The notes: a model not told the origin generated them from the sequence alone. Shown: positions 24,110-34,001, counted from the first letter of the stretch. The stretch is 64,000 bases of DNA from Chloroflexota bacterium (GCA_026707665.1 JAPOWK010000094.1:55367-119366); one strand, 5' to 3'. Translations and numbers: made by a program.

Positions 24110-25834
24110 CTACATCTCGGCCGGCGCCGTAACACCTGTCAGGATGAGATAGGTCATCCAGTTGTCAGCGCCGCCGCCGAAGTTGGCAAAGATCGGGTCG
24201 CTGACATCGGGTACGCTGATGAAACCGCGATTCAGCGAATTGTTGGTGTAGCGTTCCCACAGCGGGATCGCCGGCAGCACTTCGTTATAGGAGAGGGCCA
24301 ATTGCGTGACCCGTTCCGCCTGGGACGCCCTGTCCACGCCCTGTGAACTGGCATTGGACACGTCAAACACATTGATCATGCCGCCGCTGTAGTCGACGTT
24401 GTTGTCGAAGTTCATGCCGCCACCGCCCGCTTCACCAGCCATGGCGCCCTGGCCGTTATAGCGGTTGTACGCCTGCAGGAAGCTGCGACCAGGAATCGGA
24501 TCGCCCAGACCCCAGTTGCGAATCGCCATCTCGAAGTTGCTCGAGTAAATGTCCTGCGGATGCTGCTGGAACTGCACGCCGCGCGTGGTGATTTCGAAAC
24601 CGAAGTCGTTCAACTGGGCGGTGGCGTTTTCGGCCGCGGCCGACCAGTCGGCGAATTCTTGCGGGAAAGTCAATTCGAAAGCCAGCGGATCGCCATTGTC
24701 GTCCACCCACGTGCCCGCGTCGTTGCGACTGAAGCCAATGCCTAGCAGCAGTTCTTCCGCTTTCATCAGGTCATGATCGTAGGTGTTGAGCGCATCGAGC
24801 GTTTCGTCGCTCAGCCACGCTTCCGACAAGCCGTCGCTCATGCCAGTCATGTACTCGACCGCCACACCGGAGTCGCCAAGGCTGACAACGCCATTCTGGA
24901 TACGGTCAATCGCGTATGCAATCGCCTGGCGAACCTCCACCAAGTTCAGCGGGTAAACCGCGTGATTGACATATACGCCCGGGCCGTTGTTCATTCCGGA
25001 GCGAACAATGTCGATGCCCTGGTTGGCGAACGCTTCTTCAGTCGTCGGCGGAATACCATGCGTGATGTAGTGGAGTTCTTCATTGCTGACCAGCGGCGTC
25101 ACGACTTCAGTCTCGCCATTCCACATGCGCACCATGTCGAAATTCTGGATGTCGCCAGCAAAGCCACCCGCGTTCAATTCCATCATCAAGTTGGCTTCAT
25201 TGATCGTATCGGGCAGGATGGTATAAGGACCGCCAGAAACGGGCGTTTCCGGACGAAAAGCCGTAAGCTCCTGCAGCAGATCATCCCAGCCTTCGCCGCC
25301 CGCATCCATCATTGCCGCCCGATCAGCGATATCGCCGAAGACGCTAGCGGGCCGCAGATTGGTGGTGAGGATGATGCGCTCGACCAGGCTGGACGGCGCG
25401 TCCATCATGAATTTGACTGTGGAGTCATCGACCTTTTCAATGCCGCTCATATTGGCCCACACGGTATCACCGCGCAAACGGAATATGTTGAAGGTCGCCA
25501 TCAGGTCGTCGGCAGTCATCGCGCTGCCGTCGCTCCAGCTATAGCCTTCAACCACCTTAATCACGTAGTTGCCGTCGGCATCCCAGCCGAATTCCTCAGC
25601 AACCATGCCTTGATAATCGCCCGTTGCCCACAGCAAGACCGCCAGCGGGGGCTCATGCAAATCCTGATATTGACCAAGGGTGATGCCGCCCGATGCAAAG
25701 GTGTTGAAATGTCCGGTTGGCGGCACTTGATAGGGCCATGCTACATTCAGCGTGTCGCCCTGCGCCAAAGCCGGCGCAAGAGCCAACAGCCCGAGTAAAA
25801 CCAAAAGCAGCAGCGCCGCATATCGTCTGTACAT
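24110..25834 (-). CDS. Peptide ABC transporter substrate-binding protein, SBP_bac_5 family
   Basis: The chosen ATG at 25834 has GGAGGT seven bases upstream; an ATG five codons earlier would place that ribosome site inside the gene. The 574-residue product has a signal peptide (MYRRYAALLLLVLLGLLALAPALAQ). It is a family 5 binding protein: YSWSDGSAMTADDLMATFNI is the conserved segment near residue 95, DRAAMMDAGGEGW follows, VRQAIAYAIDRI lies near 305, and LLLGIGFSRNDAGTWVDDNG near 365. It delivers peptides or similar ligands to the OppBCDF-type system downstream, from which a terminator separates it. Confidence 0.9.
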   Translation of the reverse strand: MYRRYAALLLLVLLGLLALAPALAQGDTLNVAWPYQVPPTGHFNTFASGGITLGQYQDLHEPPLAVLLWATGDYQGMVAEEFGWDADGNYVIKVVEGYSWSDGSAMTADDLMATFNIFRLRGDTVWANMSGIEKVDDSTVKFMMDAPSSLVERIILTTNLRPASVFGDIADRAAMMDAGGEGWDDLLQELTAFRPETPVSGGPYTILPDTINEANLMMELNAGGFAGDIQNFDMVRMWNGETEVVTPLVSNEELHYITHGIPPTTEEAFANQGIDIVRSGMNNGPGVYVNHAVYPLNLVEVRQAIAYAIDRIQNGVVSLGDSGVAVEYMTGMSDGLSEAWLSDETLDALNTYDHDLMKAEELLLGIGFSRNDAGTWVDDNGDPLAFELTFPQEFADWSAAAENATAQLNDFGFEITTRGVQFQQHPQDIYSSNFEMAIRNWGLGDPIPGRSFLQAYNRYNGQGAMAGEAGGGGMNFDNNVDYSGGMINVFDVSNASSQGVDRASQAERVTQLALSYNEVLPAIPLWERYTNNSLNRGFISVPDVSDPIFANFGGGADNWMTYLILTGVTAPAEM

Positions 25835-25849
25835 CAGATTGACCTCCAT

Positions 25850-26897
25850 TACCTAATCACGACTTTGAGTTGACGCAACCGCGTTATGAGATTCCATTGG
25901 CACGCTCCTTGCGCTAAACCAACGCCACTTATATATGAGAACGTGGTACTCCCAATGCGTGCCTTTCTGCCCGCCCTGGTTCAGCTAACGCACAATCCGG
26001 AACACTGACGGCGACGCCAATCCGCGCCGCATCCGGCAGCACCGACGAGGCTCGCGCATGGCCTTGTCCGCCACTTGGATCCCGAAGCGCAGGCTCTCGA
26101 CGATTTTTTCGTACAACAATATGCTGCTATCCAGCTTGGTCACCCTGCCCTCGCCTGTCAGGCGGAAATGAATACGCGAGAGATTCCGGAGGTTGACCAG
26201 GAACTTCCAGTTTCTCGCCTTCGCGTGGGAGCCTCTTTTCGCGGCGTGGAAAACTGGCGCCCTCCATGCCAGCCATGAATAACGATAGTGCGAACATCGA
26301 CAATGCATCATAAGTGCCAACGAATAGGGGATTGCTAATACTTCTGACGGACTTATGCGCCTATTACGAATTGTATCACACTTTAGTCGTATCCGCAACT
26401 TGTGCCCAATTTCCTGCTATTCACACGCGCGCCGCAGAGCGACCGCCCACGCGCGATACCGTGCGCCCCTCATTGTCGTAGCTCCCCCCTGACTCGGCCT
26501 GAGGACAAGATAGGTTTGACTCACCCGTTCGTGATGGCGCCACCGTAGATTCCAAAAGCATCTTTCGTGGCGAAAATTGTAGACACTCGCGCTGCCCAGC
26601 AGCGGCCCACGCAAAATGCCTTGCGTCCTGCAGCGTTTAGCTCCCCCTCTCCCCTTGTGGGAGAGGGGACCGGGGGGTGAGGGGTGAGCCGCCCGCAACG
26701 TAAACAGGGGCGACGCTGTGAGTCGCCCGATAAAACACAAGAACATACAGTATCCGCGACGATATACTGCTCGTTGAAAACCTGTCCTGTCGTCAGCTGA
26801 CTCGTTGGGCAGGGGACCGGGGAATGGGGTCCGCTCACAACGTAAACAGGATGGCTTGGCAAGTCACCAACGATTCGCGCAATAGAGCATTAACCGA
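25850..26897. other. Intergenic region of about 1 kb, no confident gene
   Basis: A minus-strand frame of 137 codons exists at 25985-26398, but it has no ribosome site, no recognisable domain and Arg/Cys-rich composition, so it is not called. From 26551 the region is filled by repeat families D, A and G. Confidence 0.5.
26551..26735. repeat. Composite intergenic repeat D-A-G
   Basis: Family D (GGCGAAAATTGTAGACAC, then CGGCCCACGCAAAATGCC) runs to about 26640. Family A follows at 26642-26687 (CTCTCCCC-TTGT-GGGAGAGG then CCGGGGGGTGAGGGG). Then comes the link CGCAACGTAAACAGG and a family G hairpin GGGCGAC-GCTGTGA-GTCGCCC at about 26707-26729. The same order occurs at 36445 and 63072. Confidence 0.7.
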
Positions 26898-28454
26898 CTA
26901 GCCCTCGCCGATCTCAGCCAGCATCGTATTCAGCCGACCGATTCCCGCAAGCGTGGACGCGCTCTGCGGGATGTCTTCTTCGTCAGCGCCAGCAGCCAAG
27001 AGCGCCCAGGTCAGCACATCGTCACCGGTAACCCGATACATCAGCCAGGCGATATCGTAGGCTTCGGCGCAAGCCGGCAAGCGGCTCCAAACATTTTCCC
27101 GAAACGCGATCTGCATTTCGTCCAAGCGGAGCAAGTCTTGAATCGTCTCAACCGCGGAGCTGGCATCCATAATCGCCAAAAAGTCCGGCTTGACCTCATT
27201 ACTGATTACCGCGAGCTGCCCTGCAGTACATTGAGGCAAGGGAGTGGCAACGGGCGTATCAGTTCCCGCGCGCTCGCCCTGCAAGATGGGCGTCACCAAG
27301 GCCGATATCCTGGCCGATCCCGCATGCATGGCCGCCATGTGGGGAATATCGTCCTCTTCGACGCCGGCGAGTAACATCGCCATGACCAAGACGACATCGC
27401 TGGTCGACTGGTCCATCAGCAAGCCCAGCTCAAGCGCTTCGGCGCAAGGCGGCCAGTCCGAAAAGCGTTTTTCGCGCCAGTCAAATTGGCGCTGCCCCAG
27501 GGCAAACACGTCGTCAAACGATGCGATTTCACCGGCGGCACTTGCCAGTTGCGCATATTCCATAATGATCGTAGGGAAGTCTTTAAGTTGAGACTCGGCG
27601 CAACCGGGCAGGGAACTATCCGTAGGCGTCGCATCCGGGACTGCCTCGCCCAGAAATGCAGGCGCCATTTGCGCGATTGCTGCCGAAAGGCGAGAAGTCT
27701 CCTCATTGTAAAGTTCAAATTGTGGCTTCATATCAGCGAGATAAAACGCGAGCAATACCACCATATCACTGGCGGCTTGTGTCATCAGCCAAGTGAGCTC
27801 ATACATATTCTCGCAAGCTGGTAGGCTTGCCCAAACTTGCTCGCGCCATGGCAGCTGCGTCTCGATGATGTTCAGCAGATTTGTCAAGCTCGTATCGCCG
27901 CTAAACAACTCCAGCTGCGAGTAGTATCGCTCGATAACTTCAGCGTAAAAGACGTCCACGTCGGCATCCGTGCAAGGCGGCAAACCGCGTTCTTCCGGCG
28001 AAGTCCGCTCTGCATCGCTCAGGTTAGCTTCTGTCATTTCGATCCGCGCCATCAACTGGTCGGGTAGATTGCCTTCGCCATATTCCTCAAATACAAAGGG
28101 ATTTGTTTTGGTCGACTGACCCTCGACTTGCAGCGCACGGTCAAGCGCGGCTCTCGCGACTTGATTGCTGGCGATTTGATTCATCAGCAGCGCAATCTCG
28201 AACATTTCCGCACAATGCGGCGTCTGTTCTCGTAAATCTTCGCGCCACGTAAAATAATCTGTAATGTAAGCGCGGAAATCCGCGCGGGATTGCATAATCT
28301 GCCCATCCATAATCAACGCGTCAAATGTCGGACGCATGTCGGCAAGACTGGCAAGTTCCGCCTTGGTGCACGACCGCAAGTTGTTGTCGCGGCTCATCGC
28401 CGACTGCGCCGAACTGAGCAACACGACCAGGACCAAGATCAAACGAATGCGCAT
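26898..28454 (-). CDS. Secreted protein with four ~120-residue repeats
   Basis: About 518 residues from the ATG at 28454 (an AGAAAG ribosome-like site precedes it; a start six codons earlier is possible). A signal peptide (RLILVLVVLLSSAQSAMS) is followed by four copies of one unit at about 25-140, 150-280, 285-400 and 405-518. Each opens with a Cys near a Pro (PPCTDAD, PGCAESQ, PQCTAGQ) and contains W/F-RE, then a P-x-C-A/E-x-x segment and LM-x-Q-x-x-x-D-x-V. The two Cys per unit suggest disulfide-stabilised helical modules. No known domain was recognised. It probably acts outside the cell. Confidence 0.65.
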   Translation of the reverse strand: MRIRLILVLVVLLSSAQSAMSRDNNLRSCTKAELASLADMRPTFDALIMDGQIMQSRADFRAYITDYFTWREDLREQTPHCAEMFEIALLMNQIASNQVARAALDRALQVEGQSTKTNPFVFEEYGEGNLPDQLMARIEMTEANLSDAERTSPEERGLPPCTDADVDVFYAEVIERYYSQLELFSGDTSLTNLLNIIETQLPWREQVWASLPACENMYELTWLMTQAASDMVVLLAFYLADMKPQFELYNEETSRLSAAIAQMAPAFLGEAVPDATPTDSSLPGCAESQLKDFPTIIMEYAQLASAAGEIASFDDVFALGQRQFDWREKRFSDWPPCAEALELGLLMDQSTSDVVLVMAMLLAGVEEDDIPHMAAMHAGSARISALVTPILQGERAGTDTPVATPLPQCTAGQLAVISNEVKPDFLAIMDASSAVETIQDLLRLDEMQIAFRENVWSRLPACAEAYDIAWLMYRVTGDDVLTWALLAAGADEEDIPQSASTLAGIGRLNTMLAEIGEG

Positions 28455-28836
28455 GATTCTTTCTGCTTTCACTACCTAATCGGCGAGACGCCAACAGCAA
28501 CCGGAATCCAAGTTTATCTCGCCATCGCTTAACCAGCCACTATCGCGCCCCACCGGCCGCGGTTTCTGCTGCGCCGTCTCATCAGGGGCTCAGCCAGACC
28601 GCCATCGAATACCAAGCCTTGTTCAATGAATTGTCAATTCGCGATAGCCTTCCCGCGGCTAAATCGGGTAAACTTCGCCAGGTGGTCAACGGAGGACGCT
28701 GCGCCCAAATTCCAAACGAACGCATGGACCATGATTCGACCCACGCAGAATAGATTGGAGGACTCGCCTTGCCAAACAACTAGCGCGACCTTATCGGACT
28801 ACCCGCACATCTTGCTGACAAGAAAGGACATAGAAA
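28455..28836. other. Intergenic, likely divergent promoter region
   Basis: About 380 bases between divergent genes. No repeat family and no credible gene was seen. AAAGGACATAGAAA just before 28837 supplies the ribosome site of the next gene. Confidence 0.4.
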
Positions 28837-30111
28837 ATGAACCGCCTTAACCGAATTCTCCTCGTGGCTGTCACTGCAATTCTATTCAGTTCCGCTTTTG
28901 GAACTGCAGTTGCGCAGGACGAAGAAGTGACGCTTGACCTGTGGATGTTCCTGGATGGCACTGGCTTCTTGCCCTCCGTGGTCGAGGCTTTTGAAGCCGC
29001 GCATCCAAACATCAATGTACAAATCACTGATGTGCCGGAAGGCGAATACGTCACGAAATTGGATACCGCCTTCCTCGCCGGGCAGCCGCCGGACATCGCT
29101 TTCCCCTACGTCATCCGTTGGATCCGAGCCGGCTTGGTCGCGCCTATTGACGAGGTCTTGGAATCTGCGGGCGTTGCTATTGAAGATTACAACGCCGGCG
29201 CCGTATCGAGAAATTGCTCGCTGGACGGGCGCGTATACTGCCTGGGCACCTTCACGGCCGGATACAACATTTTCTACAACAAGGATGTCTTTGATGCCGC
29301 CGGCCTGCCGCATCTTTCGTCGACGGAGCCGATCACGATTGACGAGTATGCCGATCTTGTCGCCCAGCTTTCGGTCTACAGTGATGATATGTCAGCGCGG
29401 GTCTGGGGCGGGACGCTGCCTATGCCCTGGTGGATGGACGCCGCCAATTACTTCAGCGACGATGGCCGCAGCGTCATCGGCTATGTCAATGACGAGGCGA
29501 CCGCGCACTTCTATCAGGTCGTGGCCGATATGGCCGGCACGGAAGGGATCCTGACTTCCGCTGACCTGAGCCTGGCGGGCAACTCGGCCAACGATATGTT
29601 GGCAGCCGGGCAACTGGCGATGGCGATGGCGGACAGCCCGATTGCCCAGCCCTTGCTCGAAGCTGCCGGCGTGAATTGGGGCGCTGCGCCGCCGCCGGTG
29701 GAATCTGAAGGTGACCCCGCCTGGGTGTACACCGGCTCTGATGAATTGATGGCGCTCAGCGGCAGCGACAACCTCCAAGAGGCGTTGCAATTCATTCTCT
29801 TTTGGGCAACGGAAGGCAACCGGCTGCGCGCCGAAGCTGGCGGGCTGCCGATGAATATGCGCATGGCGGAAGAAATGAACTGGGCGGCCGGCAGCGAGGG
29901 CCGGCAGGAATTGCTGGAAGCCATAAGTTTGGGCCGCTCAACCGTTTTCGTTCCCACTGTCTGGGGCGCTTACGGGGAGATAGCCGAAGCGATCAATAGC
30001 TTGATGATCGAAGATGGTATTCCGGCGCAAGAGGCGCTGGACGAAATCGCGCCGGTCATTCAGGATGACCTGGATCAGCTCTGGGAAACCTGGGACACCT
30101 TCGAATCCTAG
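28837..30111 (+). CDS. Carbohydrate ABC transporter substrate-binding protein
   Basis: 424 residues with a signal peptide (RILLVAVTAILFSSAFGTAVAQ). Family 1 (MalE/UgpB) features: VTLDLWMFLDGTGFLPSVVEAFEAAHPNINVQ opening, YVTKLDTAFLAGQPPDIAF, and TAGYNIFYNKDVFDAAGL in lobe two. It is the receptor for the two permeases at 30308 and 31267. The GH32 fructosidase gene 400 bases further on makes sucrose or a fructo-oligosaccharide a reasonable ligand guess. Confidence 0.9.
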   Translation: MNRLNRILLVAVTAILFSSAFGTAVAQDEEVTLDLWMFLDGTGFLPSVVEAFEAAHPNINVQITDVPEGEYVTKLDTAFLAGQPPDIAFPYVIRWIRAGLVAPIDEVLESAGVAIEDYNAGAVSRNCSLDGRVYCLGTFTAGYNIFYNKDVFDAAGLPHLSSTEPITIDEYADLVAQLSVYSDDMSARVWGGTLPMPWWMDAANYFSDDGRSVIGYVNDEATAHFYQVVADMAGTEGILTSADLSLAGNSANDMLAAGQLAMAMADSPIAQPLLEAAGVNWGAAPPPVESEGDPAWVYTGSDELMALSGSDNLQEALQFILFWATEGNRLRAEAGGLPMNMRMAEEMNWAAGSEGRQELLEAISLGRSTVFVPTVWGAYGEIAEAINSLMIEDGIPAQEALDEIAPVIQDDLDQLWETWDTFES

Positions 30112-30189
30112 TAATCGCCCTGTAATCGTGGCGCTGCGGGACACAGTATTTCCAATTAGATGATGCGAAATACAACTCCCAAGCAGTAC

Positions 30190-30232
30190 TCCCCTTCCCT
30201 AGCTCGCTGGGGAAGGGGCCGGGGGATGGGGT
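30190..30232. repeat. Family A palindrome
   Basis: CCCCTTCCC-TAGCTCGCTG-GGGAAGGGG followed by CCGGGGGATGGGG. It lies between the binding-protein gene and its permeases, as repeats also do at 681-991. Confidence 0.7.
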
Positions 30233-30307
30233 AGAAGACGGCGAATCCGAGTTCGCAGGCCTCACTTGGAATTGCTACTGCGGCGCTACCTTGGGACATT
30301 GTAGCTT

Positions 30308-31264
30308 ATGCACGCGGTTAAACAGTCTCGCCTCACAGGCCGGATGCAACTCAATCGGACGCTGGGAACGATGGAACGGCGCGAAGAACGCATCGCCTAC
30401 CTCTTCCTGCTGCCCTGGCTCATCGGCTTGGTCGTCTTCATCATCGGTCCTGTCATCGCGTCCTTGCTCATCAGCTTGACGGACTGGAACCTGCTCACGC
30501 CACCCAACTGGGTTGGCTTGAAAAACTACGAGAAAATGTTTGCCGATCGCGACTTTTATAATTCGCTTCGGGTGACATTCCGCTTCGTCATTATGTCGCT
30601 GCCCATCTATACCGTGGTCAGTCTTACGCTCGCCCTGCTGCTCAATCAACGAATACGAGGCATGTATTTCTTCCGCACTGTGCTCTTCATGCCTTCCGTT
30701 ATCGCCGGAACCGCTGTCGCTGTCCTGTGGTCCATTCTGCTGAATCCCGATGTCGGCGTGGTCAATCAAGTCCTGGGGGCCTTTGGCGTCGCGAATCCGC
30801 CCCGCTGGCTTGCCAGCCGCGACTGGGCGATTCCGGCCGTCATCCTTATGGGTCTTTGGGGCGTCGGCGGCGGGGTCATCATCTACCTGGCTGGATTACA
30901 GAATATCCCGCCCCACCTCTATGAAGCCGCCACCATTGACGGCGCCAATTCCTCACAGAAACTTCGCTTCGTGACGCTGCCCATGCTGACGCCCAGCATC
31001 TTCTTTCAACTCATCACCGGTCTGGTCGGCGCTTTTCAAGTCTTCGATGTCGCTTACGTTCTGGCTGGGCGAGGCGGCACGCGAGCGAGCGCGCTCCAGT
31101 TTTATCTACTTAATGTCTACGAAGAAGGCTTCCAGAACGGGCGCTTCGGTTATGCCTCGGCTCTATCCTGGGCATTGGTCGTTATCGCAACAGTCGTCAT
31201 ATTGATCACCTTTCGCACCTCCGAGCGCTGGGTGTATTACGAGAGCGAGGAGGACAAAGCTTAG
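30308..31264 (+). CDS. Carbohydrate ABC transporter permease, MalF/UgpA type
   Basis: 318 residues with six membrane segments, the first at about 30-52 (AYLFLLPWLIGLVVFIIGPVI). The EAA loop HLYEAATIDGANSSQKLRFV lies at about 208-228. Starts at Met12 or Met22 would also leave a complete protein. The partner permease begins two bases after the stop. No ATPase gene is nearby. Confidence 0.9.
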   Translation: MHAVKQSRLTGRMQLNRTLGTMERREERIAYLFLLPWLIGLVVFIIGPVIASLLISLTDWNLLTPPNWVGLKNYEKMFADRDFYNSLRVTFRFVIMSLPIYTVVSLTLALLLNQRIRGMYFFRTVLFMPSVIAGTAVAVLWSILLNPDVGVVNQVLGAFGVANPPRWLASRDWAIPAVILMGLWGVGGGVIIYLAGLQNIPPHLYEAATIDGANSSQKLRFVTLPMLTPSIFFQLITGLVGAFQVFDVAYVLAGRGGTRASALQFYLLNVYEEGFQNGRFGYASALSWALVVIATVVILITFRTSERWVYYESEEDKA

Positions 31265-31266
31265 TC

Positions 31267-32178
31267 ATGCGCGGCAGTCTATCTCCGAAGCAGTCTCATA
31301 TTTCGACCGCGCGTCGTCTGCGCGATGATATCATTCCCCGCGCGCGCAAACTCCTGCGTTTGCTCGTCCTCTACACGATTCTCATCGCCCTTTGTGGCTT
31401 TGTGCTGCTTCCGGTTTCCTGGATGCTGACCGCGGCGCTCAAGCCGGATAACGTTCCTTTCTACAGTATCCCGCCGCATTGGTTTCCCACCGAGCACTTT
31501 GAATGGCGCAACTTCGAAACCGCGCTCTTGGACCCGGTACGCCCTTTCCTGCGCTTCACACTGAATACTTTGATTATATTTGGCGGGAATGTCGTCGGCA
31601 CGATTTTCTCCTGTACCCTGGTGGCATACGCCTTCGCCCGGCTGCGCTTTCGTGGCAGCGGATTTCTCTTCAACGTCTTGATTGTCACCATGCTTATTCC
31701 CTGGCAATCACAGATGATTCCACAATTCTTGCTCTTTCTTGAATTGGGCTGGTACGGGACTTATCTGCCCCTGATTGTGCCGTCTTTCGCCGGCAATGCC
31801 TTCTTCATTTTCCTCATCCGCCAGTACATGCGCACCTTCCCACGTGATCTGGACGAAGCGGCCAAAATCGACGGCTGCAGTTACTTTGGCATCTTTCGCT
31901 TCATCATCTTGCCTCTGTGCCGTCCCGTGCTGGCGGTGGTGGTGGTATTCATGTTTCTCAGTTCCTGGGGTGATCTCTTGGGACCACTCATTTACCTGAA
32001 CAATACCGATCAGTTCACCATCGCAATCGGCTTGGCGAACTTCGCCACGCGCTACAGTCCCAACACCAATCTGCTGATGGCGGCCAACCTGGTGATGATG
32101 ATTCCGCCGATCCTGGTATTCTTCTTCGCTCAAGAGCAACTCATCGGCGGCATCGCCTCTGTCGGCTTGAAGGGGTAA
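31267..32178 (+). CDS. Carbohydrate ABC transporter permease, MalG/UgpE type
   Basis: 303 residues. The first membrane helix is at about 35-58 and the EAA loop DLDEAAKIDGCSYFGIFRFI at about 193-213. The end IGGIASVGLKG is typical of the group. It completes the importer with the preceding two genes; a terminator-like hairpin follows at 32268. Confidence 0.9.
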   Translation: MRGSLSPKQSHISTARRLRDDIIPRARKLLRLLVLYTILIALCGFVLLPVSWMLTAALKPDNVPFYSIPPHWFPTEHFEWRNFETALLDPVRPFLRFTLNTLIIFGGNVVGTIFSCTLVAYAFARLRFRGSGFLFNVLIVTMLIPWQSQMIPQFLLFLELGWYGTYLPLIVPSFAGNAFFIFLIRQYMRTFPRDLDEAAKIDGCSYFGIFRFIILPLCRPVLAVVVVFMFLSSWGDLLGPLIYLNNTDQFTIAIGLANFATRYSPNTNLLMAANLVMMIPPILVFFFAQEQLIGGIASVGLKG

Positions 32179-32267
32179 GGGCTGGCAGCACCTATTCTTA
32201 CAGTAACTGTCGCCGAGTGTCTCGTATTGTGATAAGCTAACTGCGGCGTAATCCTTCGCCAGAACGC

Positions 32268-32298
32268 AAACAAGCGCCATGCAGGGCGCTTGTTTATT
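32268..32298 (+). terminator. Rho-independent terminator-like hairpin
   Basis: AAACAAGCGCC (32268-32278) pairs perfectly with GGCGCTTGTTT (32285-32295) around a 6-base loop, followed by ATTCT. It ends the sugar importer operon. The T-run is short, being partly within the stem. Confidence 0.65.
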
Positions 32299-32415
32299 CT
32301 GAAAGGAGGAGGCTGTGAACGGTTACGTTTCCATTAGGCTAACTGTTCGTGTCCGCGGGCAAATGTTGCTCGTGGTCATCTGGCACTTTAGACATGCCAG
32401 ACGGCAGTAGCCGGG

Positions 32416-32445
32416 TACTCCCCTCAGTTATTGCTGAGGGGAGTA
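32416..32445 (+). terminator. Perfect 12-base hairpin upstream of the GH32 gene
   Basis: TACTCCCCTCAG and CTGAGGGGAGTA pair perfectly around TTATTG, followed by TACTATATTGTGTTT. It could be a terminator or a regulatory hairpin in the leader. It is not a copy of the dispersed repeat families. Confidence 0.5.
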
Positions 32446-32561
32446 TACTATATTGTGTTTACGCTTGTCAACTTGGTATATATAGACTGGGACCTTCACA
32501 TGATTGGAACGCTGGCCTTTGCCACTCATCTCTTATGTAATGCCCAGAGCGAAAACATGGA

Positions 32562-34001
32562 ATGCTCATTATGACTGCAACCAATCCCAACTTCGCCGAG
32601 CAACGCCGCCACTTGGCGCGGGACTTCCACCGGCCTGTCTATCACTTTATCGCGCCCGCAAGCTGGATGAACGACCCCAATGGTGTGATCCACTGGGGCG
32701 GAGACTACCATCTCTTTTACCAATACCACCCAGAGAGCCCCCGCTTTGGCCTCGCTTATTGGGGGCACGCCGTTAGCGAAGACGCGATTCACTGGCGGGA
32801 TCTGCCGGTCGCGCTCGCTCCAACCCCAGGCGGACCCGATGCCACCGGCTGCTGGTCAGGCTCTGTGGTAGACAACGATGGCCTGCCAACAGCGGTCTAT
32901 ACCGGCGTAGGTCCTCAAGGTTATGGTCAGCAATCGCAGTGCATCGCCACCAGCCGGGACGGCTTGCTCAACTGGGAGAAATACAGTGGCAACCCAATCT
33001 TGAGTGAAATCCCGAACCTGGCCAAACAGTCCACCGATTTGCGCGACCCGATGATATGGCCTGAGGGCGATTCCTGGTATATGTTGCTCGCCTCTCGCAT
33101 TAGACCGGTCGGTGGTTCTGTTTTTCTATATCGCTCGCCTGACCTCATCCAGTGGGAATTCCTGCATCCTCTGCTGACTGGCAACTATGCGAAAGACGGT
33201 TGCGTTTGGGAATGTCCCAGCTTTTTCCCCTTGGACGACAAATGGGTGCTGATCGTTGCCGGAAAAGGGCGCAAGATTCCCTTCACCGTCTTCTACTTCA
33301 TCGGCGACTATGTTGATCAGCAGTTTCAACCCGAGACCAGCGGAATCCTGGATCACGCCTATTTTTACGCGCCCTTCACCATGGAAGACGCGCGGGGCCG
33401 CCGCCTGCTCTGGGGCTGGCTGCGTGAAGGGCGCAGCGAAGAAGCGCATGTCGCCGCCGGCTGGGCCGGTTGCCACTCCATCCCGCGTGAACTGAGCCTG
33501 CGTAATGGACAGCTACACATGGTCCCCGTGCCGGAGCTAAAGCGGCTTCGTGGCAACCCAACCCAGATCCGCGATATCCGGCTGACCGGCGGCGACCATC
33601 ATCTCGAGATCCAGGGTTTGGCTTTGGATATTGAGGTTGATTTCAAGCTAGAGGGCACAGTCGGTCTGGCGCTCGCCTGCGCTCCCGACGGGGCCGAACA
33701 AACGCGCGTCAGCTACTGCCCCAAAAAAGAACTGCTGAGCGTGAACCGCGAGCGATCGAGCCTTGGTCAGGGTCACGAAACCTTTGCCAACGAGGCGCCG
33801 CACGAACTCGCGCCCGGCGAAAGCTTGCAGTTGCGCATTCTGCTTGACGGCTCGGTGTTGGAGATCATCGCCAATGGCCGGACGAGCATCTGCAGCCGCA
33901 TCTACCCATCGCGAGCCGACAGCCGGGGTCTGCGCCTCTTCGGGAAGGGTCAGCTTAATAAACTGTCGGTCTGGCCAATGCGCTCAATCTGGCAACAATG
34001 A
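32562..34001 (+). CDS. Glycoside hydrolase family 32 (sucrase/fructan beta-fructosidase type)
   Basis: 479 residues with the full GH32 catalytic set: nucleophile Asp in SWMNDPNG (about residue 41), transition-state Asp in LRDPMIW (about 162) and acid/base Glu in VWECPSFF (about 218). A C-terminal beta-sandwich domain (about 340-479, ending in FGKGQLNKLSVW) completes the family architecture. No signal peptide, so it works in the cytosol and would cleave imported sucrose or fructo-oligosaccharides. The importer at 28837-32178 lies just upstream. Met4 is an alternative start. Confidence 0.9.
   Translation: MLIMTATNPNFAEQRRHLARDFHRPVYHFIAPASWMNDPNGVIHWGGDYHLFYQYHPESPRFGLAYWGHAVSEDAIHWRDLPVALAPTPGGPDATGCWSGSVVDNDGLPTAVYTGVGPQGYGQQSQCIATSRDGLLNWEKYSGNPILSEIPNLAKQSTDLRDPMIWPEGDSWYMLLASRIRPVGGSVFLYRSPDLIQWEFLHPLLTGNYAKDGCVWECPSFFPLDDKWVLIVAGKGRKIPFTVFYFIGDYVDQQFQPETSGILDHAYFYAPFTMEDARGRRLLWGWLREGRSEEAHVAAGWAGCHSIPRELSLRNGQLHMVPVPELKRLRGNPTQIRDIRLTGGDHHLEIQGLALDIEVDFKLEGTVGLALACAPDGAEQTRVSYCPKKELLSVNRERSSLGQGHETFANEAPHELAPGESLQLRILLDGSVLEIIANGRTSICSRIYPSRADSRGLRLFGKGQLNKLSVWPMRSIWQQ

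Noticed and set aside
25985..26398. 137-codon minus-strand frame
   Set aside because: No ribosome site, no recognisable domain and an Arg/Cys-rich composition. Kept only as a note within the intergenic entry.
26898..28454. Secreted four-repeat protein as a TPR or sel1 repeat protein
   Set aside because: The unit length (about 120) and Cys/WRE landmarks do not fit 34-36-residue TPR/sel1 repeats.
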